Made by a program: the position numbers and the translations under genes. A DNA stretch of 64,000 bases, taken from DLAJ01 sp964655525 (GTDB lineage: Bacteria > Bacillota > Clostridia > Lachnospirales > Lachnospiraceae). The stretch's first letter is position 1. Each line of letters begins with the position of its first letter. The notes below the pieces were generated by a model. That model was not told the origin of the DNA. It saw only the letters and a list, made by a program, of their open reading frames with translations, and searched no databases. Shown here piece after piece: positions 34,566-45,100 of the stretch. Location of the stretch: assembly GCA_964655525.1 (NCBI GenBank), contig CAZZNE010000007.1:62001-126000 (forward strand), read 5' to 3'.

Positions 34566-36848
34566 TTATGACGCCCCTTTTGCAATCTGTCCAATCTCGC
34601 AATAGCTCTGAATATATTTCTCCGCCGGTACGGGCTTCGCATAATAATAACCCTGTACACGCTTGCATCCGATACTTCGAAGAAGGTCTACCTGCTGTTC
34701 ATTTTCCACACCCTCGCAGATGACTTCCATACCGAGACCGTCCGCCATCTCAATGATCTTATGCAGGATGAGCGTACTCGAATCGGAGGTGACCGCCTCG
34801 CTGAAAAATACCCTGTCGATCTTTAACACATCAAACGGCATATCTTTTAAGGTGTTCAAAGAAGAATATCCCGAACCGAAATCATCCATGGACAGCTTGA
34901 TACCTTCCTTTTTCATTGCCTTCAAAACCGAGATCATCCGGTCGCGGTCGTCAAACAACGCCGTCTCCGTTACTTCCAGTTCGATATATTCTTTGGGAAT
35001 CTGACAGGTATCCAGCAATGTTTTGACTCTGTCGATATACTCCGGACTATGCAGAAGCACTCTCGACTGATTCACGGAAACCGGATAGATCACACCGCCC
35101 GCATCCAGCACGGAACGCAGTTTTTTGCAGACGCTCTCCAACATATAAAAATCAAGCTCGCCGATAAATCCGTTTTTCTCAAATACCGGAATGAACTCAT
35201 CCGGGAATACCATATTTCCTTCCGGACGGATCCAGCGCACAAGCGCCTCCGCACCGGCGACATGATTATTGACAATATCCCATTTTGCCTGAAGATATAC
35301 CTGAAATTCCCCGTTATCAAGCGCCTGCCGCATCTCGGATTCGATCTTGTTGACCTTACTCATGTTGCGCATAATGGCATCCGTATAATAAGCCACGCTC
35401 TCTACTTCATTTCCGTTCAGGGAACGTCTTGCCGCATTTGCACGGTCAATCATGACATCAATGTCCCGATCCTGCTTGCGGAGCTGATAGATTCCGTATT
35501 TCATGCGGATCGGATAAGTAATGCCGTTTGCCACCGCATGCTCATTGACCTGCTTCATGTACTGCTCGCGCCGCTCGTTGACATCATTATCATTTACGGT
35601 CAGCGTCACAAACTGATCGGAATCCATCCGCACACACAGTTCCTTGGATGAATATACTTTTTTGTAAATATCCACGCATGCCTTCAGGATGTCGTCGGCA
35701 CGCAGATGTCCGTACGCCTCGTTTAAGTAGCGGAAATTAGAAATATCAAAGCGTTGGACAATATAAGGTGTTTCCTCATGATTCTGTAAAATATTAATTG
35801 CTTCTTTATGGAAATAATTAATATTTTTCCATTTCGTTACATCGTCCGAATAGGCGATCGCTTCCATTTTTGCCGTCACGCTGCGGACATAGTGCCATAT
35901 GAAAAAGACTGCGACGGCACTCAGCAAAAACAGCAGACCAAGTAACAGAATCATTTTGCGTAAAAAACGATAAATGAACATGCTCTGCACAGTCATATCC
36001 GTCACAGTTGCAATGGAATAGCCTTCCATGTTATCCAGCCTGCGAAGCATGATCAGACAGGCATGGGACTTCTCACCTTTCACCTCAAGCGACTGCATCG
36101 GTTCATTTTTCGCCGCATGGCGCATCTGCTGAACCTGACTCTTGGAATTCCTGCTGCCTTCGGTCAGATCATACATCTGCATGTAGAAATTGTTGGACGC
36201 CACCTGCGCAATATCCAGCGTATCATACGCGCTATAGGACAAGATTTTTCCCTCATTCTCGATGATCCAACAGGCGCTCTGAGTACGCAGCTCCTCGAAG
36301 ATACTGCCGCTTGCCATTTGACTGCAATCATAAATTGCTACAAGCGTCCCCATCTGTCCGTTTTCTTTGGTAATATGCAGGGGAAATAAAAGGAATATGT
36401 CACCTTCCTCCCGCACATTTTCTATACTATGCACTTTTCCCGATTCCGCCTCTTGTATCTCCTCGATCCGCTGCGTCAAAGCATCCGTGTCTTCTCCGGC
36501 ACTGTCTGCATACATCCTGTCATCTGAGATGTAAACTACCGTTTCAAACTCACCCGTCCGTTTTGCAAAGTCCAAGATCGTTCTGTATGCCGCGGCATTA
36601 TCTTCGGAAATCGTTGTAAGATTCCGCCCGGTCTCCGCAAGCAGCCGCTCCAGCTCCTCAATCTTTTCATCGACAAGCTGTCCGGCTCTCTCTAACATGG
36701 CGGGCTGCCGTTCCCTCACATTCCCCTGATAGGAACGATAGGTCGTGACCAAAAAGATCACGCTGACAACCGCACACAGGACATATGCCACCGCGGAACG
36801 GATCAAGATATGATACAAGTCGCTGTTAGTGATTTTTAATGATCTCAT
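34566..36848 (-). CDS. Membrane c-di-GMP phosphodiesterase with degenerate GGDEF
   Basis: A 760-residue signalling protein. TM1 (about 17-37), an extracytoplasmic sensor region of about 250 residues and TM2 (about 298-318) precede a GGDEF-like domain. Its signature reads DSDQF (409-413), so cyclase activity is unlikely. The EAL domain looks intact: E534 in AEALVRW, N593, E625, D655 and D656 in MDDFGSGYSS, K676, E712 and Q732. It should hydrolyse c-di-GMP in response to an outside signal. It lies 32 bp after carB and 6 bp before queH, an unexpected place for a signalling gene. Confidence 0.92.
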   Translation of the reverse strand: MRSLKITNSDLYHILIRSAVAYVLCAVVSVIFLVTTYRSYQGNVRERQPAMLERAGQLVDEKIEELERLLAETGRNLTTISEDNAAAYRTILDFAKRTGEFETVVYISDDRMYADSAGEDTDALTQRIEEIQEAESGKVHSIENVREEGDIFLLFPLHITKENGQMGTLVAIYDCSQMASGSIFEELRTQSACWIIENEGKILSYSAYDTLDIAQVASNNFYMQMYDLTEGSRNSKSQVQQMRHAAKNEPMQSLEVKGEKSHACLIMLRRLDNMEGYSIATVTDMTVQSMFIYRFLRKMILLLGLLFLLSAVAVFFIWHYVRSVTAKMEAIAYSDDVTKWKNINYFHKEAINILQNHEETPYIVQRFDISNFRYLNEAYGHLRADDILKACVDIYKKVYSSKELCVRMDSDQFVTLTVNDNDVNERREQYMKQVNEHAVANGITYPIRMKYGIYQLRKQDRDIDVMIDRANAARRSLNGNEVESVAYYTDAIMRNMSKVNKIESEMRQALDNGEFQVYLQAKWDIVNNHVAGAEALVRWIRPEGNMVFPDEFIPVFEKNGFIGELDFYMLESVCKKLRSVLDAGGVIYPVSVNQSRVLLHSPEYIDRVKTLLDTCQIPKEYIELEVTETALFDDRDRMISVLKAMKKEGIKLSMDDFGSGYSSLNTLKDMPFDVLKIDRVFFSEAVTSDSSTLILHKIIEMADGLGMEVICEGVENEQQVDLLRSIGCKRVQGYYYAKPVPAEKYIQSYCEIGQIAKGAS

Positions 36849-36880
36849 CCGCTATTCTGTTTTCTCCCTATTCCCCATCG

Positions 36881-39800
36881 TCATTTTTTTGCAATCCCCG
36901 CAATATCAATGAGGGTCATTTCCGTATCTTCGGCATTTTCCAGGCTTGTCACAAGCGCGCGCGCCGTATCAAGCGACGTTAAGCAGTTGACTCCCGTCTC
37001 GATCGCCGTTCTCCGGATCAGGAATCCGTCTCTTGACTTGTCCCTGCCCTGCGTCGGCGTGTCGATGACAAGATCGATCCGGTGACCGAGGATCAGATCC
37101 ATGACTGTCGGCGATTCCTGCTGGATCTTGTTGACCTTTCGCGCCTTGACACCCGCATCGTTTAATACCTGCGCCGTGCTTCTTGTCGCATAGATCGTAT
37201 AACCAAGCTTCTCAAAACGCCTGCCGATCTCGATCGCCTCTCCCTTATCCGCATCCTTGACCGTAATGATCATCTGCTTGTACTTCGGCAGATCGACGCC
37301 TGCCCCGAGAAATGCCTTATACAGCGCTTCGCGGAACGTTTTGCCGATACCTAAGCATTCTCCCGTTGATTTCATCTCCGGTCCTAAGCTGATCTCCGCT
37401 CCTCTGATTTTCTCAAAAGAAAATACAGGCATCTTGATGGCGATGTAATCTGCCTCCGGCTGTAAGCCAGGCTCATAACCGAGTCCCCTGATCGTATTGC
37501 CGATAATGACCTTTGTCGCCAACTCCACGATTGGAATGCCCGTCACCTTGCTGATATAGGGAACGGTACGGCTCGACCGCGGGTTGACCTCTATGACAAA
37601 CACCTCGTCACCCACCGCAATAAACTGGATATTGATCAGGCCTCTGACATGCAGCGCCTTTGCCAGTCTGCGGGAATACTCGGCGATGGTCTCCTTTACT
37701 TTTTCGCTGACCGTATGCGCGGGATACACCGAAATACTGTCTCCCGAATGAACGCCTGTGCGTTCGATATGTTCCATGATGCCCGGAATCAGAATGTCGT
37801 TTCCGTCACAGACAGCGTCAACCTCCAATTCCTTTCCCATCAGATATTTATCCACCAAAATCGGATGATCCTGCTCATAGCGGTTAATGACCGCCATAAA
37901 TTCCTCGATCTCCGCATCGGAAAGCGCAATCTGCATCCCCTGTCCGCCAAGCACATACGACGGCCTGACAAGAACCGGATAACCAAGCCGGTTCGCAACC
38001 TCTTTCGCCTGCTCAGCCGTATAGACCGTGCCGCCCGCGGCACGCGGGATCCCTGTCTCCTGTAAAATACGATCAAACAGTTCCCTGTCTTCCGCCGCAT
38101 CGACGTCCTCCGCCTTGGTACCGAGGATCGGAACACCCATTTTCATCAGGCTTTCCGTCAGCTTGATCGCCGTCTGTCCGCCGAACTGCACGACCGCGCC
38201 GTCCGGCTTTTCGATATTTACGATATTTTCCACATCCTCCGGTGTCAGCGGCTCAAAATAAAGCTTGTCCGCAATATCGAAATCCGTGCTGACCGTCTCC
38301 GGATTATTGTTAATGATGATGGTCTCATATCCCTCTTTTGCAAACGCCCATGTCGCATGGACGGAGCAGTAATCAAACTCGATTCCCTGTCCGATACGGA
38401 TGGGACCGGAGCCAAGCACGAGCACTTTCTTCTCCGGCTTCGTTAAAACCGCCTCATTTTCGCCGTCATACACGGAGTAATAGTAGGGTGTTGCCGCCTC
38501 AAACTCCGCGGCGCAGGTATCCACCATCTTAAACGCCGCCACAATACCGTTTTCGTAACGCATCCGCTTGATCTCATCCTGCGGCCTTCCCGTCAGCGCG
38601 GCGATCACGTTATCGGGAAATTCCATGCGCTTTGCCTCTTTTAAAAGCGGCAGCGTCAAAGGCTCGCTTGAAAGCCGGTCCTCCATGGTGACAATCGCCT
38701 TAAGCTTATCAATAAACCAGACGTCCACCATGGTAATCTCGTGGATCGTCTCATAACTGATCCCCTTGCGCAGCGCCTCGGCGATCACAAAAATACGCTG
38801 ATCATCCACAATCTTTAAACGCGCAAGCAACTCCTCTTTGGACAGCCCCGTAAAATCATAGCTGCGCAGACTGTCTACATGCTGCTCCAACGAACGCAGC
38901 GCCTTCATGAGCGCCCCCTCGAAATTCGTGCAGATGCTCATGACCTCGCCCGTCGCCTTCATCTGGGTCGTCAGTGTTCTTTTTGCTGTAATAAATTTAT
39001 CGAACGGCAGACGCGGCAGCTTGACCACGCAGTAATCAAGCGTCGGCTCAAAGCTTGCATAAGTCTTGCCCGTAATTGCGTTTTTAATCTCGTCAAGCGT
39101 ATAACCTAACGCGATCTTCGCGGCAACCTTCGCGATCGGATAACCGGTTGCTTTTGATGCGAGTGCCGAAGAACGGCTCACGCGGGGATTCACCTCGATC
39201 ACACAGTACTCAAAGCTGGTCGGATGCAGTGCAAACTGCACGTTACAGCCTCCTGTGATCTCTAATTCACTGATAATATTCAGTGCCGATGTACGCAGCA
39301 TCTGATACTCTTTATCCGAAAGCGTCTGAGACGGCGCAACCACGATACTGTCGCCCGTATGTACACCGACCGGATCGATATTTTCCATGTTGCAGACGGT
39401 GATAACATTTCCCGCGCCGTCCCGCATCACTTCATACTCAATCTCCTTCCAGCCCGCGATACAGCGCTCAACAAGCACCTGCCCGACACGCGAAAGCCGC
39501 AGACCGTTTTCCAGAATTTCTTCCAGCTCAACCTGATTGTGGGCAATACCGCCGCCCGAACCGCCGAGCGTATAAGCAGGGCGGAGCACAACCGGATAAC
39601 CGATCTTTTTGGCAAAAGCAACGCCGTCCTCTATACTCTCGACCACAAGGGATGCCGCGACCGGCTCCCCGAGTTTTTCCATCGTATTCTTAAATTCCAG
39701 ACGATCTTCTGCCTTTTTGATCGTCATTGCCGTCGTACCGATCAGCTTCACGCCATGCTCCGCAAGAAAGCCTGACTCCGCAAGCTCCATGCCGAGATTT

Positions 39801-40087
39801 AAGCCCGCCTGTCCGCCCAGCGTCGGCAGCACGCTGTCCGGCTGCTCTTTTAGAATGATCTGCTCCAACACACGCGCATTTAACGGCTCGATATAAACCT
39901 TATCCGCAATATCCCCATCCGTCATGATCGTTGCCGGATTGGAATTGACCAAGATGACCTCAACGCCCTCTTCCTTTAACGAGCGGCATGCCTGTGTTCC
40001 CGCATAATCAAACTCTGCCGCCTGTCCGATCACGATCGGACCGGAACCGATCACCAGTACCTTTTTGATATTAGGATTCTTAGGCAT
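36881..40087 (-). CDS. carB: Carbamoyl-phosphate synthase large subunit
   Basis: Makes carbamoyl phosphate from bicarbonate, ammonia from CarA and two ATP, for arginine and pyrimidine synthesis. At 1068 residues it is full length, with the two homologous ATP-grasp halves (each starting with KVLVIGSGPIVIGQ or KVLVLGSGPIRIGQ) and a C-terminal MGS-like regulatory domain. Both GGSGGG and GGQGMQ nucleotide loops are present. The start overlaps carA by 8 bp. It is one of three carbamoyl-phosphate-linked loci in the window, with pyrBI and argJ. Confidence 0.98.
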   Translation of the reverse strand: MPKNPNIKKVLVIGSGPIVIGQAAEFDYAGTQACRSLKEEGVEVILVNSNPATIMTDGDIADKVYIEPLNARVLEQIILKEQPDSVLPTLGGQAGLNLGMELAESGFLAEHGVKLIGTTAMTIKKAEDRLEFKNTMEKLGEPVAASLVVESIEDGVAFAKKIGYPVVLRPAYTLGGSGGGIAHNQVELEEILENGLRLSRVGQVLVERCIAGWKEIEYEVMRDGAGNVITVCNMENIDPVGVHTGDSIVVAPSQTLSDKEYQMLRTSALNIISELEITGGCNVQFALHPTSFEYCVIEVNPRVSRSSALASKATGYPIAKVAAKIALGYTLDEIKNAITGKTYASFEPTLDYCVVKLPRLPFDKFITAKRTLTTQMKATGEVMSICTNFEGALMKALRSLEQHVDSLRSYDFTGLSKEELLARLKIVDDQRIFVIAEALRKGISYETIHEITMVDVWFIDKLKAIVTMEDRLSSEPLTLPLLKEAKRMEFPDNVIAALTGRPQDEIKRMRYENGIVAAFKMVDTCAAEFEAATPYYYSVYDGENEAVLTKPEKKVLVLGSGPIRIGQGIEFDYCSVHATWAFAKEGYETIIINNNPETVSTDFDIADKLYFEPLTPEDVENIVNIEKPDGAVVQFGGQTAIKLTESLMKMGVPILGTKAEDVDAAEDRELFDRILQETGIPRAAGGTVYTAEQAKEVANRLGYPVLVRPSYVLGGQGMQIALSDAEIEEFMAVINRYEQDHPILVDKYLMGKELEVDAVCDGNDILIPGIMEHIERTGVHSGDSISVYPAHTVSEKVKETIAEYSRRLAKALHVRGLINIQFIAVGDEVFVIEVNPRSSRTVPYISKVTGIPIVELATKVIIGNTIRGLGYEPGLQPEADYIAIKMPVFSFEKIRGAEISLGPEMKSTGECLGIGKTFREALYKAFLGAGVDLPKYKQMIITVKDADKGEAIEIGRRFEKLGYTIYATRSTAQVLNDAGVKARKVNKIQQESPTVMDLILGHRIDLVIDTPTQGRDKSRDGFLIRRTAIETGVNCLTSLDTARALVTSLENAEDTEMTLIDIAGIAKK

Positions 40088-41309
40088 TCTTGTATTCCTC
40101 CATCATCTTGATAAAACGGTCGAACAGATATGCGGAATCCTGCGGTCCCGCGCATGCTTCGGGATGGTACTGTACCGTAAAAATGCGTTTTCCCGTATAG
40201 GACAGGCCCTCGTTTGTGCCATCGTTGACATTGACAAATGCAGGCACGGCAACCCGCGCATCCAGCTTGTCCATATCGACGACATAGCCATGATTCTGAG
40301 ATGTGATATAGACTCTGCCTGTCGCTAAATCCTTGACGGGATGATTCCCGCCGCGGTGTCCGTATTTCATCTTGAATGTGTCCGCACCCGTGGCAAGCGC
40401 CATGAGCTGATGTCCGAGGCAGATGCCGAAGATCGGGAAATCCGTCTCGTAAAGCTTGGCGAGTTCTGCAATCACCTCCGTGCACTCCTTCGGGTCGCCG
40501 GGACCGTTACTTAACATGATGCCGTCCGGTTTAGAGTCGATGATCTCCTGCGCCGCTGTCCCCGCCGGATAGACCGTCACCTGACAGCCGCGCTGTGCAA
40601 GCGAATACGCAATATTATCCTTTGCGCCGAAATCAAGCAGTGCAACGCGCATGCCTGCGCCGTTTAACTCCCGCACAAGGGAGGGACGTTTCTCTCTCTC
40701 TCCTTCCGTCATGCCGCTCTCCATGAAGCGCGCATACTGTTCCGCATCAAAATGCGACGAACCGGAGATGGGTCCGTTCTCGGAAAGCTCTTTTGTTCCA
40801 TCTATCACATAGGGCTCTTTGCAGGTCACCTTTTCGACGACCCTGCCCGTCCGGTATTCTTTTAGTTTGGGAAGAATGGATTCGATACGGAATTGCTCAT
40901 TCGTGGTGATCATACCGTTCATTGTGCCTTTTTCGCGAAGAAGCTTGACAAGGGCACGTGTGTCGATACCGGCGATACCCGGAACATCGTGACGCTCAAG
41001 AAAGCTTTGAATCGTTTCGTCACTCCTGAAATTGCTCGGAACTGCGGACAATTCCCTGACAATGAAACCGTCCGGCCATGGCTGTTTGGACTCCATATCC
41101 TCATGGCAGACACCGTAGTTGCCGATCAGTGGATAAGTCATGCATACTGCCTGGCCCGCGTAGGAGGGATCGGTCAATACTTCCAAATACCCTGCCATGG
41201 AGGTGTTAAACACGATCTCACTGACCACTTCCCTGACTGCACCGATGTGATACCCCTCAAACACGGTGCCGTCTTCCAAAATCAAGAATGCTTTCATTGT
41301 CGTATCCAT
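40080..41309 (-). CDS. carA: Carbamoyl-phosphate synthase small subunit
   Basis: The glutaminase chain, passing ammonia to CarB; 409 residues from ATG 41309, or 405 from ATG 41297. The class I amidotransferase triad is visible: cysteine in FGICLGHQLMA, and His and Glu in YHPEACAGP. The N-terminal domain begins KAFLILEDGTVFEG. The ribosome site AAAGGG is 1 nt from the first ATG, so the second start may be the true one. The promoter at 41335-41363 gives a short leader of about 20-30 nt, leaving little room for attenuation. Confidence 0.97.
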   Translation of the reverse strand: MDTTMKAFLILEDGTVFEGYHIGAVREVVSEIVFNTSMAGYLEVLTDPSYAGQAVCMTYPLIGNYGVCHEDMESKQPWPDGFIVRELSAVPSNFRSDETIQSFLERHDVPGIAGIDTRALVKLLREKGTMNGMITTNEQFRIESILPKLKEYRTGRVVEKVTCKEPYVIDGTKELSENGPISGSSHFDAEQYARFMESGMTEGEREKRPSLVRELNGAGMRVALLDFGAKDNIAYSLAQRGCQVTVYPAGTAAQEIIDSKPDGIMLSNGPGDPKECTEVIAELAKLYETDFPIFGICLGHQLMALATGADTFKMKYGHRGGNHPVKDLATGRVYITSQNHGYVVDMDKLDARVAVPAFVNVNDGTNEGLSYTGKRIFTVQYHPEACAGPQDSAYLFDRFIKMMEEYKNA

Positions 41310-41334
41310 TCCCTTTCAAATCCATAATCAGTTT

Positions 41335-41363
41335 ATTATAACATAGGGCGCTTCCCGCTTCAA
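41335..41363 (-). promoter_or_regulatory. SigmaA promoter of the carAB operon
   Basis: TTGAAG (41358-41363), 17-bp spacer, TATAAT (41335-41340) on the minus strand, 26 bp before carA. Confidence 0.8.
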
Positions 41364-41415
41364 CAGCCGTTCGCGCCCTGATTCCTAGTAAAATAGTACC
41401 ATTTTGTGCTCCTCA

Positions 41416-42081
41416 CTAATTTGAACATTGTTCAACTATCTGTGGAAGCTGCCTGATCGAATCAATGGAACGCAACGGTTTTGCTACATCTCCAAGTCCA
41501 TATGCCGCAAAGATCATCGGCACCCCCGCCTCCAGACACGCGTCCGCATCGCCCTGCGTATCCCCGACATAGACAGGATGCTTTAATCCGTGTTTTTCGA
41601 TCAGACGGCGCATGGTCTCACTCTTCGGTGCAAGCGTGTCGCCGTAACAAAGATGATCGGTGATGAACTCCGCAATCTCTGCCCCCTTCATGCAGACCTC
41701 AATATAGCCGCACTGACAATTGCTGACGATGAAAAGAGGAAATCTCTCTGCAAGAAGCGCCATGGTCTCTTTCACACCGTCGTATACTATGCCCGGCTTT
41801 TCATGTAACAACTCATTTTCATAGGAAAAACAGCGCTCCGCCATCTGTGCGCGCTCCTCGCCGTGAAGCTCCGGAAACAGCGCAGCGGCAATATCCTCCA
41901 TGGTCTTTCCGAACAGCCCCGTCAGAAATTCCTTCGGAAATGCGCCCTTTTCCGGATAATACCTCTCCATGACGACATTCCACGACTCCGCAACCGTATC
42001 GCGCGAATCCCATATGGTGCCGTCCACATCAAATATGATGCTGTCCGCTTTGACTGTTTTTCCTGCCATATTAATAACCAT
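41416..42081 (-). CDS. HAD family hydrolase (phosphoglycolate phosphatase-like)
   Basis: A 221-residue phosphatase of HAD subfamily IA. Motif I is IIFDVDGTIWDS, motif II lies in LFIVSNCQ, the lysine in LAPKSETM, and motif IV in VYVGDTQGDADA. The substrate is unknown. Start 42081 or 42069 are both possible; the leader around them shares 21-22 bp with the TetR gene at 46086-46670. It follows purL and a paired-hairpin element. The C-terminal codons include a TTGAACATTGTTCAA palindrome. Confidence 0.88.
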   Translation of the reverse strand: MVINMAGKTVKADSIIFDVDGTIWDSRDTVAESWNVVMERYYPEKGAFPKEFLTGLFGKTMEDIAAALFPELHGEERAQMAERCFSYENELLHEKPGIVYDGVKETMALLAERFPLFIVSNCQCGYIEVCMKGAEIAEFITDHLCYGDTLAPKSETMRRLIEKHGLKHPVYVGDTQGDADACLEAGVPMIFAAYGLGDVAKPLRSIDSIRQLPQIVEQCSN

Positions 42082-42146
42082 GCCCTTCTCTCAACCTGCA
42101 AACTTAAATGCGTATGAAATACGCTATGCCGCAGGCACAATATTTG

Positions 42147-42197
42147 CAAAGCGAACAAGTTCGCTTTTGAAAAATTTATTTTTCACACTATTGCTCC
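42147..42197. repeat. Paired-hairpin dispersed element, copy 2
   Basis: Hairpins AGCGAAC-AA-GTTCGCT and GAAAAAT..ATTTTTC just after the purL stop codon. Similar to 23226-23280 with a 3-5 bp deletion between the arms. Confidence 0.6.
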
Positions 42198-45100
42198 TTA
42201 CATAAAATATTTCACGCCCGACTCGAAGATTTTTAAGTCCTGCTCGCCGTAAATATTGATCGCAACGCTTTCCCCTCGGCGCTCGGAATGCGCCATTTTG
42301 CCAAGGACGCGTCCGTCCGGTGATGTGATGCCCTCGATCGCCCGATAGGAACCGTTAATATTCCACTCCTCATCCATGGAAATATTTCCGTCCGGATCCG
42401 CATACTGCGTCGCTACCTGTCCGTTTGCGAACAGCTTATCCACCCATTCTGCAGGAGCGACAAAGCGCCCCTCTCCGTGCGACGCCGGGTTGACATAAGT
42501 ATTTCCCAGTTCCGCGCCCGCTAACCAGGGGGACAGGTTGGACACCACCTTGATATATGCCATTTTGGAAATATGGCGGTTGATCGTATTAAATGTCAGC
42601 GTCGGCGAATCTTCGTTTTGTCCGACGATTTCTCCGTGCGGCACGAGACCGAGTTTAATGAGCGCCTGAAAACCGTTGCAGATGCCGAGCGCTAAACCGT
42701 CCCTCTCATCAAGGAGCTTTCTCACTGCTTCCTCTAACTTCGCATTGCGGAATGCCGTCGCAAAAAACTTCGCGCTGCCGTCCGGTTCGTCACCCGCAGA
42801 AAAGCCGCCAGGGAACATGATGATCTGCGCTCCCGCGATCGCTTTTTCAAATTCCGCTACGGACTCGCGAATATCTTCCGCCGTCAGATTGCGAAATACC
42901 TTTGTGACCACGTTCGCCCCCGCACGCTCAAACGCCCTGCCGCTGTCGTATTCACAGTTTGTACCCGGGAATACGGGAATGAACACGGTCGGCTTCGCTA
43001 CTTTCTGTTTGCAGATATGAATGCTGTCCGCACGGTAAAGTCCCGTGTTCACCGCCTCGGTTCCTTTTTCCGCCTTCGTGGGGAACACACGCTCCAGCTT
43101 TGCTTTCCACTCGTTCAGCGCCTCCTCATTAGAAAGAACCATATCGCCGCACACAAAATCGTGCTCCGTCACTTCACCGACGAGTTCATGGGGAATCGTT
43201 ACTTCCCCGATGCGGTCCGCCGGAATCTCCGCGATCAGACCGCCCATCTCATTGGCAAAGAGCGATTCGGCAGAAACGGTATCCGCAATCCGCACGCCCA
43301 GCCCGTTTCCAAACGCCATCTTGGAAAGGGCTGCCGCCGTACCGTACGCATCCAGCGTGTAGGCGGATACGATCACGCCGCCCTCGATCATACCTGCCAC
43401 CGCGTCATAAAGCGCCATCACCTTCTCATAGACAGGGAGCGCATATTCGTCTTTTTCCAAAGTAAACTTCACGAGCAGATTCCCTGCTTTTTTCAGTTCC
43501 GGCGTGATGATATTCTTCTCATGCGCCACATCCACCGCAAACGATACGAGGGTCGGCGGCACATCAATCTCATTAAAAGTACCGGACATGCTGTCTTTTC
43601 CGCCGATGGACGGAAGAGAGAAGCCGATCTGCGCATCGTACGCACCGAGCAGCGCCGCAAACGGCTGGCTCCAGCGCGAGGGCTCCTTAGTCATGCGGCG
43701 GAAATATTCCTGAAACGTAAAGCGTACCTTGCGGTAATCACCGCCCGCCGCCACGATCTTACTTAAGGACTGCGTCACGGCATAGACCGCTCCGTGATAC
43801 GGGCTCCAGCTTGATAAGTACGGATCAAAGCCATAGCTCATCATCGTTACCACATCCGTTTTGCCGGTCAGCGTCGGCAGCTTCGCAACCATCGTCTGCG
43901 TCTCCGTCAACTGATACTTGCCGCCGTAGGGCATATAGACGCTGCCCGCGCCGATGGAGGAGTCAAACATCTCCACAAGTCCCTTCTGCGAGCAGACGTT
44001 CAAATCCCGCAACGTTTTCAGCCATGCGCAGCGCACATCGCCGTTTTTCAGAGCGGCTTCCACATCCGGGATCGCCGTTTTATTCAAATAGTTCTCCGCT
44101 TCATCCGGTATATCGACCCTGACTGCGGTTTCCTGATGCGCGCCGTTTGTATCAAGGAACGCTCTTGCAATATTGACGATTTCTTTTCCGCGCCATGTCA
44201 GCACCAGACGGGGCTCTTTCGTCACGACCGCAACCTTGACTGCCTCTAAGTTTTCCTCCGCGGCATAGCTGAGAAATTCCTCCGCATCCTTCGGGGAAAC
44301 AACGACCGCCATACGCTCCTGCGACTCGGAAATGGCAAGCTCTGTGCCATCCAGACCCGCGTATTTTTTCGGCACCTTATCCAGATCGACTTTCAGACCA
44401 TCCGCAAGCTCGCCGATCGCCACGGATACGCCGCCCGCGCCAAAATCATTACATTTCTTAATGATGCGCGTCACTTCCGGCCTGCGGAACAGGCGCTGGA
44501 TTTTTCTTTCAGTCGGCGCATTTCCCTTCTGTACTTCCGCGCCGCACGTCGATAAAGACTGCGTCGTGTGTACTTTCGAGGAGCCCGTCGCGCCGCCGCA
44601 GCCGTCGCGTCCCGTGCGTCCGCCGAGCAGAATGATCACATCATCCGGTTCGGAATTTTCGCGGATGACATGCTTTCTCGGCGCTGCACCCATAACCGCA
44701 CCGATCTCCATTCTTTTTGCCACATAATCAGGATGGTATACTTCCTTGACATAGCCCGTCGCAAGACCGATCTGGTTTCCGTAGGACGAATAGCCGCTTG
44801 CCGCTCCGCGCACAAGTTTTTTCTGAGAAAGTTTGCCCTGCAGGGTCTGCTCTACCGGCACGGTCGGATCCGCCGCTCCGGTGATACGCATCGCCTGATA
44901 GACATAGCCCCGTCCCGAAAGGGGATCGCGGATCGCGCCGCCAAGGCAGGTCGCCGCGCCTCCGAACGGTTCGATCTCCGTCGGATGGTTGTGCGTCTCG
45001 TTCTTGAAAAAGACGAGCCACTCCTCCTCTTTTCCGTCAACCTCAACCGGTACGACGATCGAGCAGGCGTTGATCTCATCGGACTTCTCCATGTCCTCCA

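Noticed and set aside
41421..41435. TTGAACATTGTTCAA palindrome as a regulator site shared with 52245-52261
   Set aside because: It lies inside the end of a coding region and the similarity is short enough to be chance.
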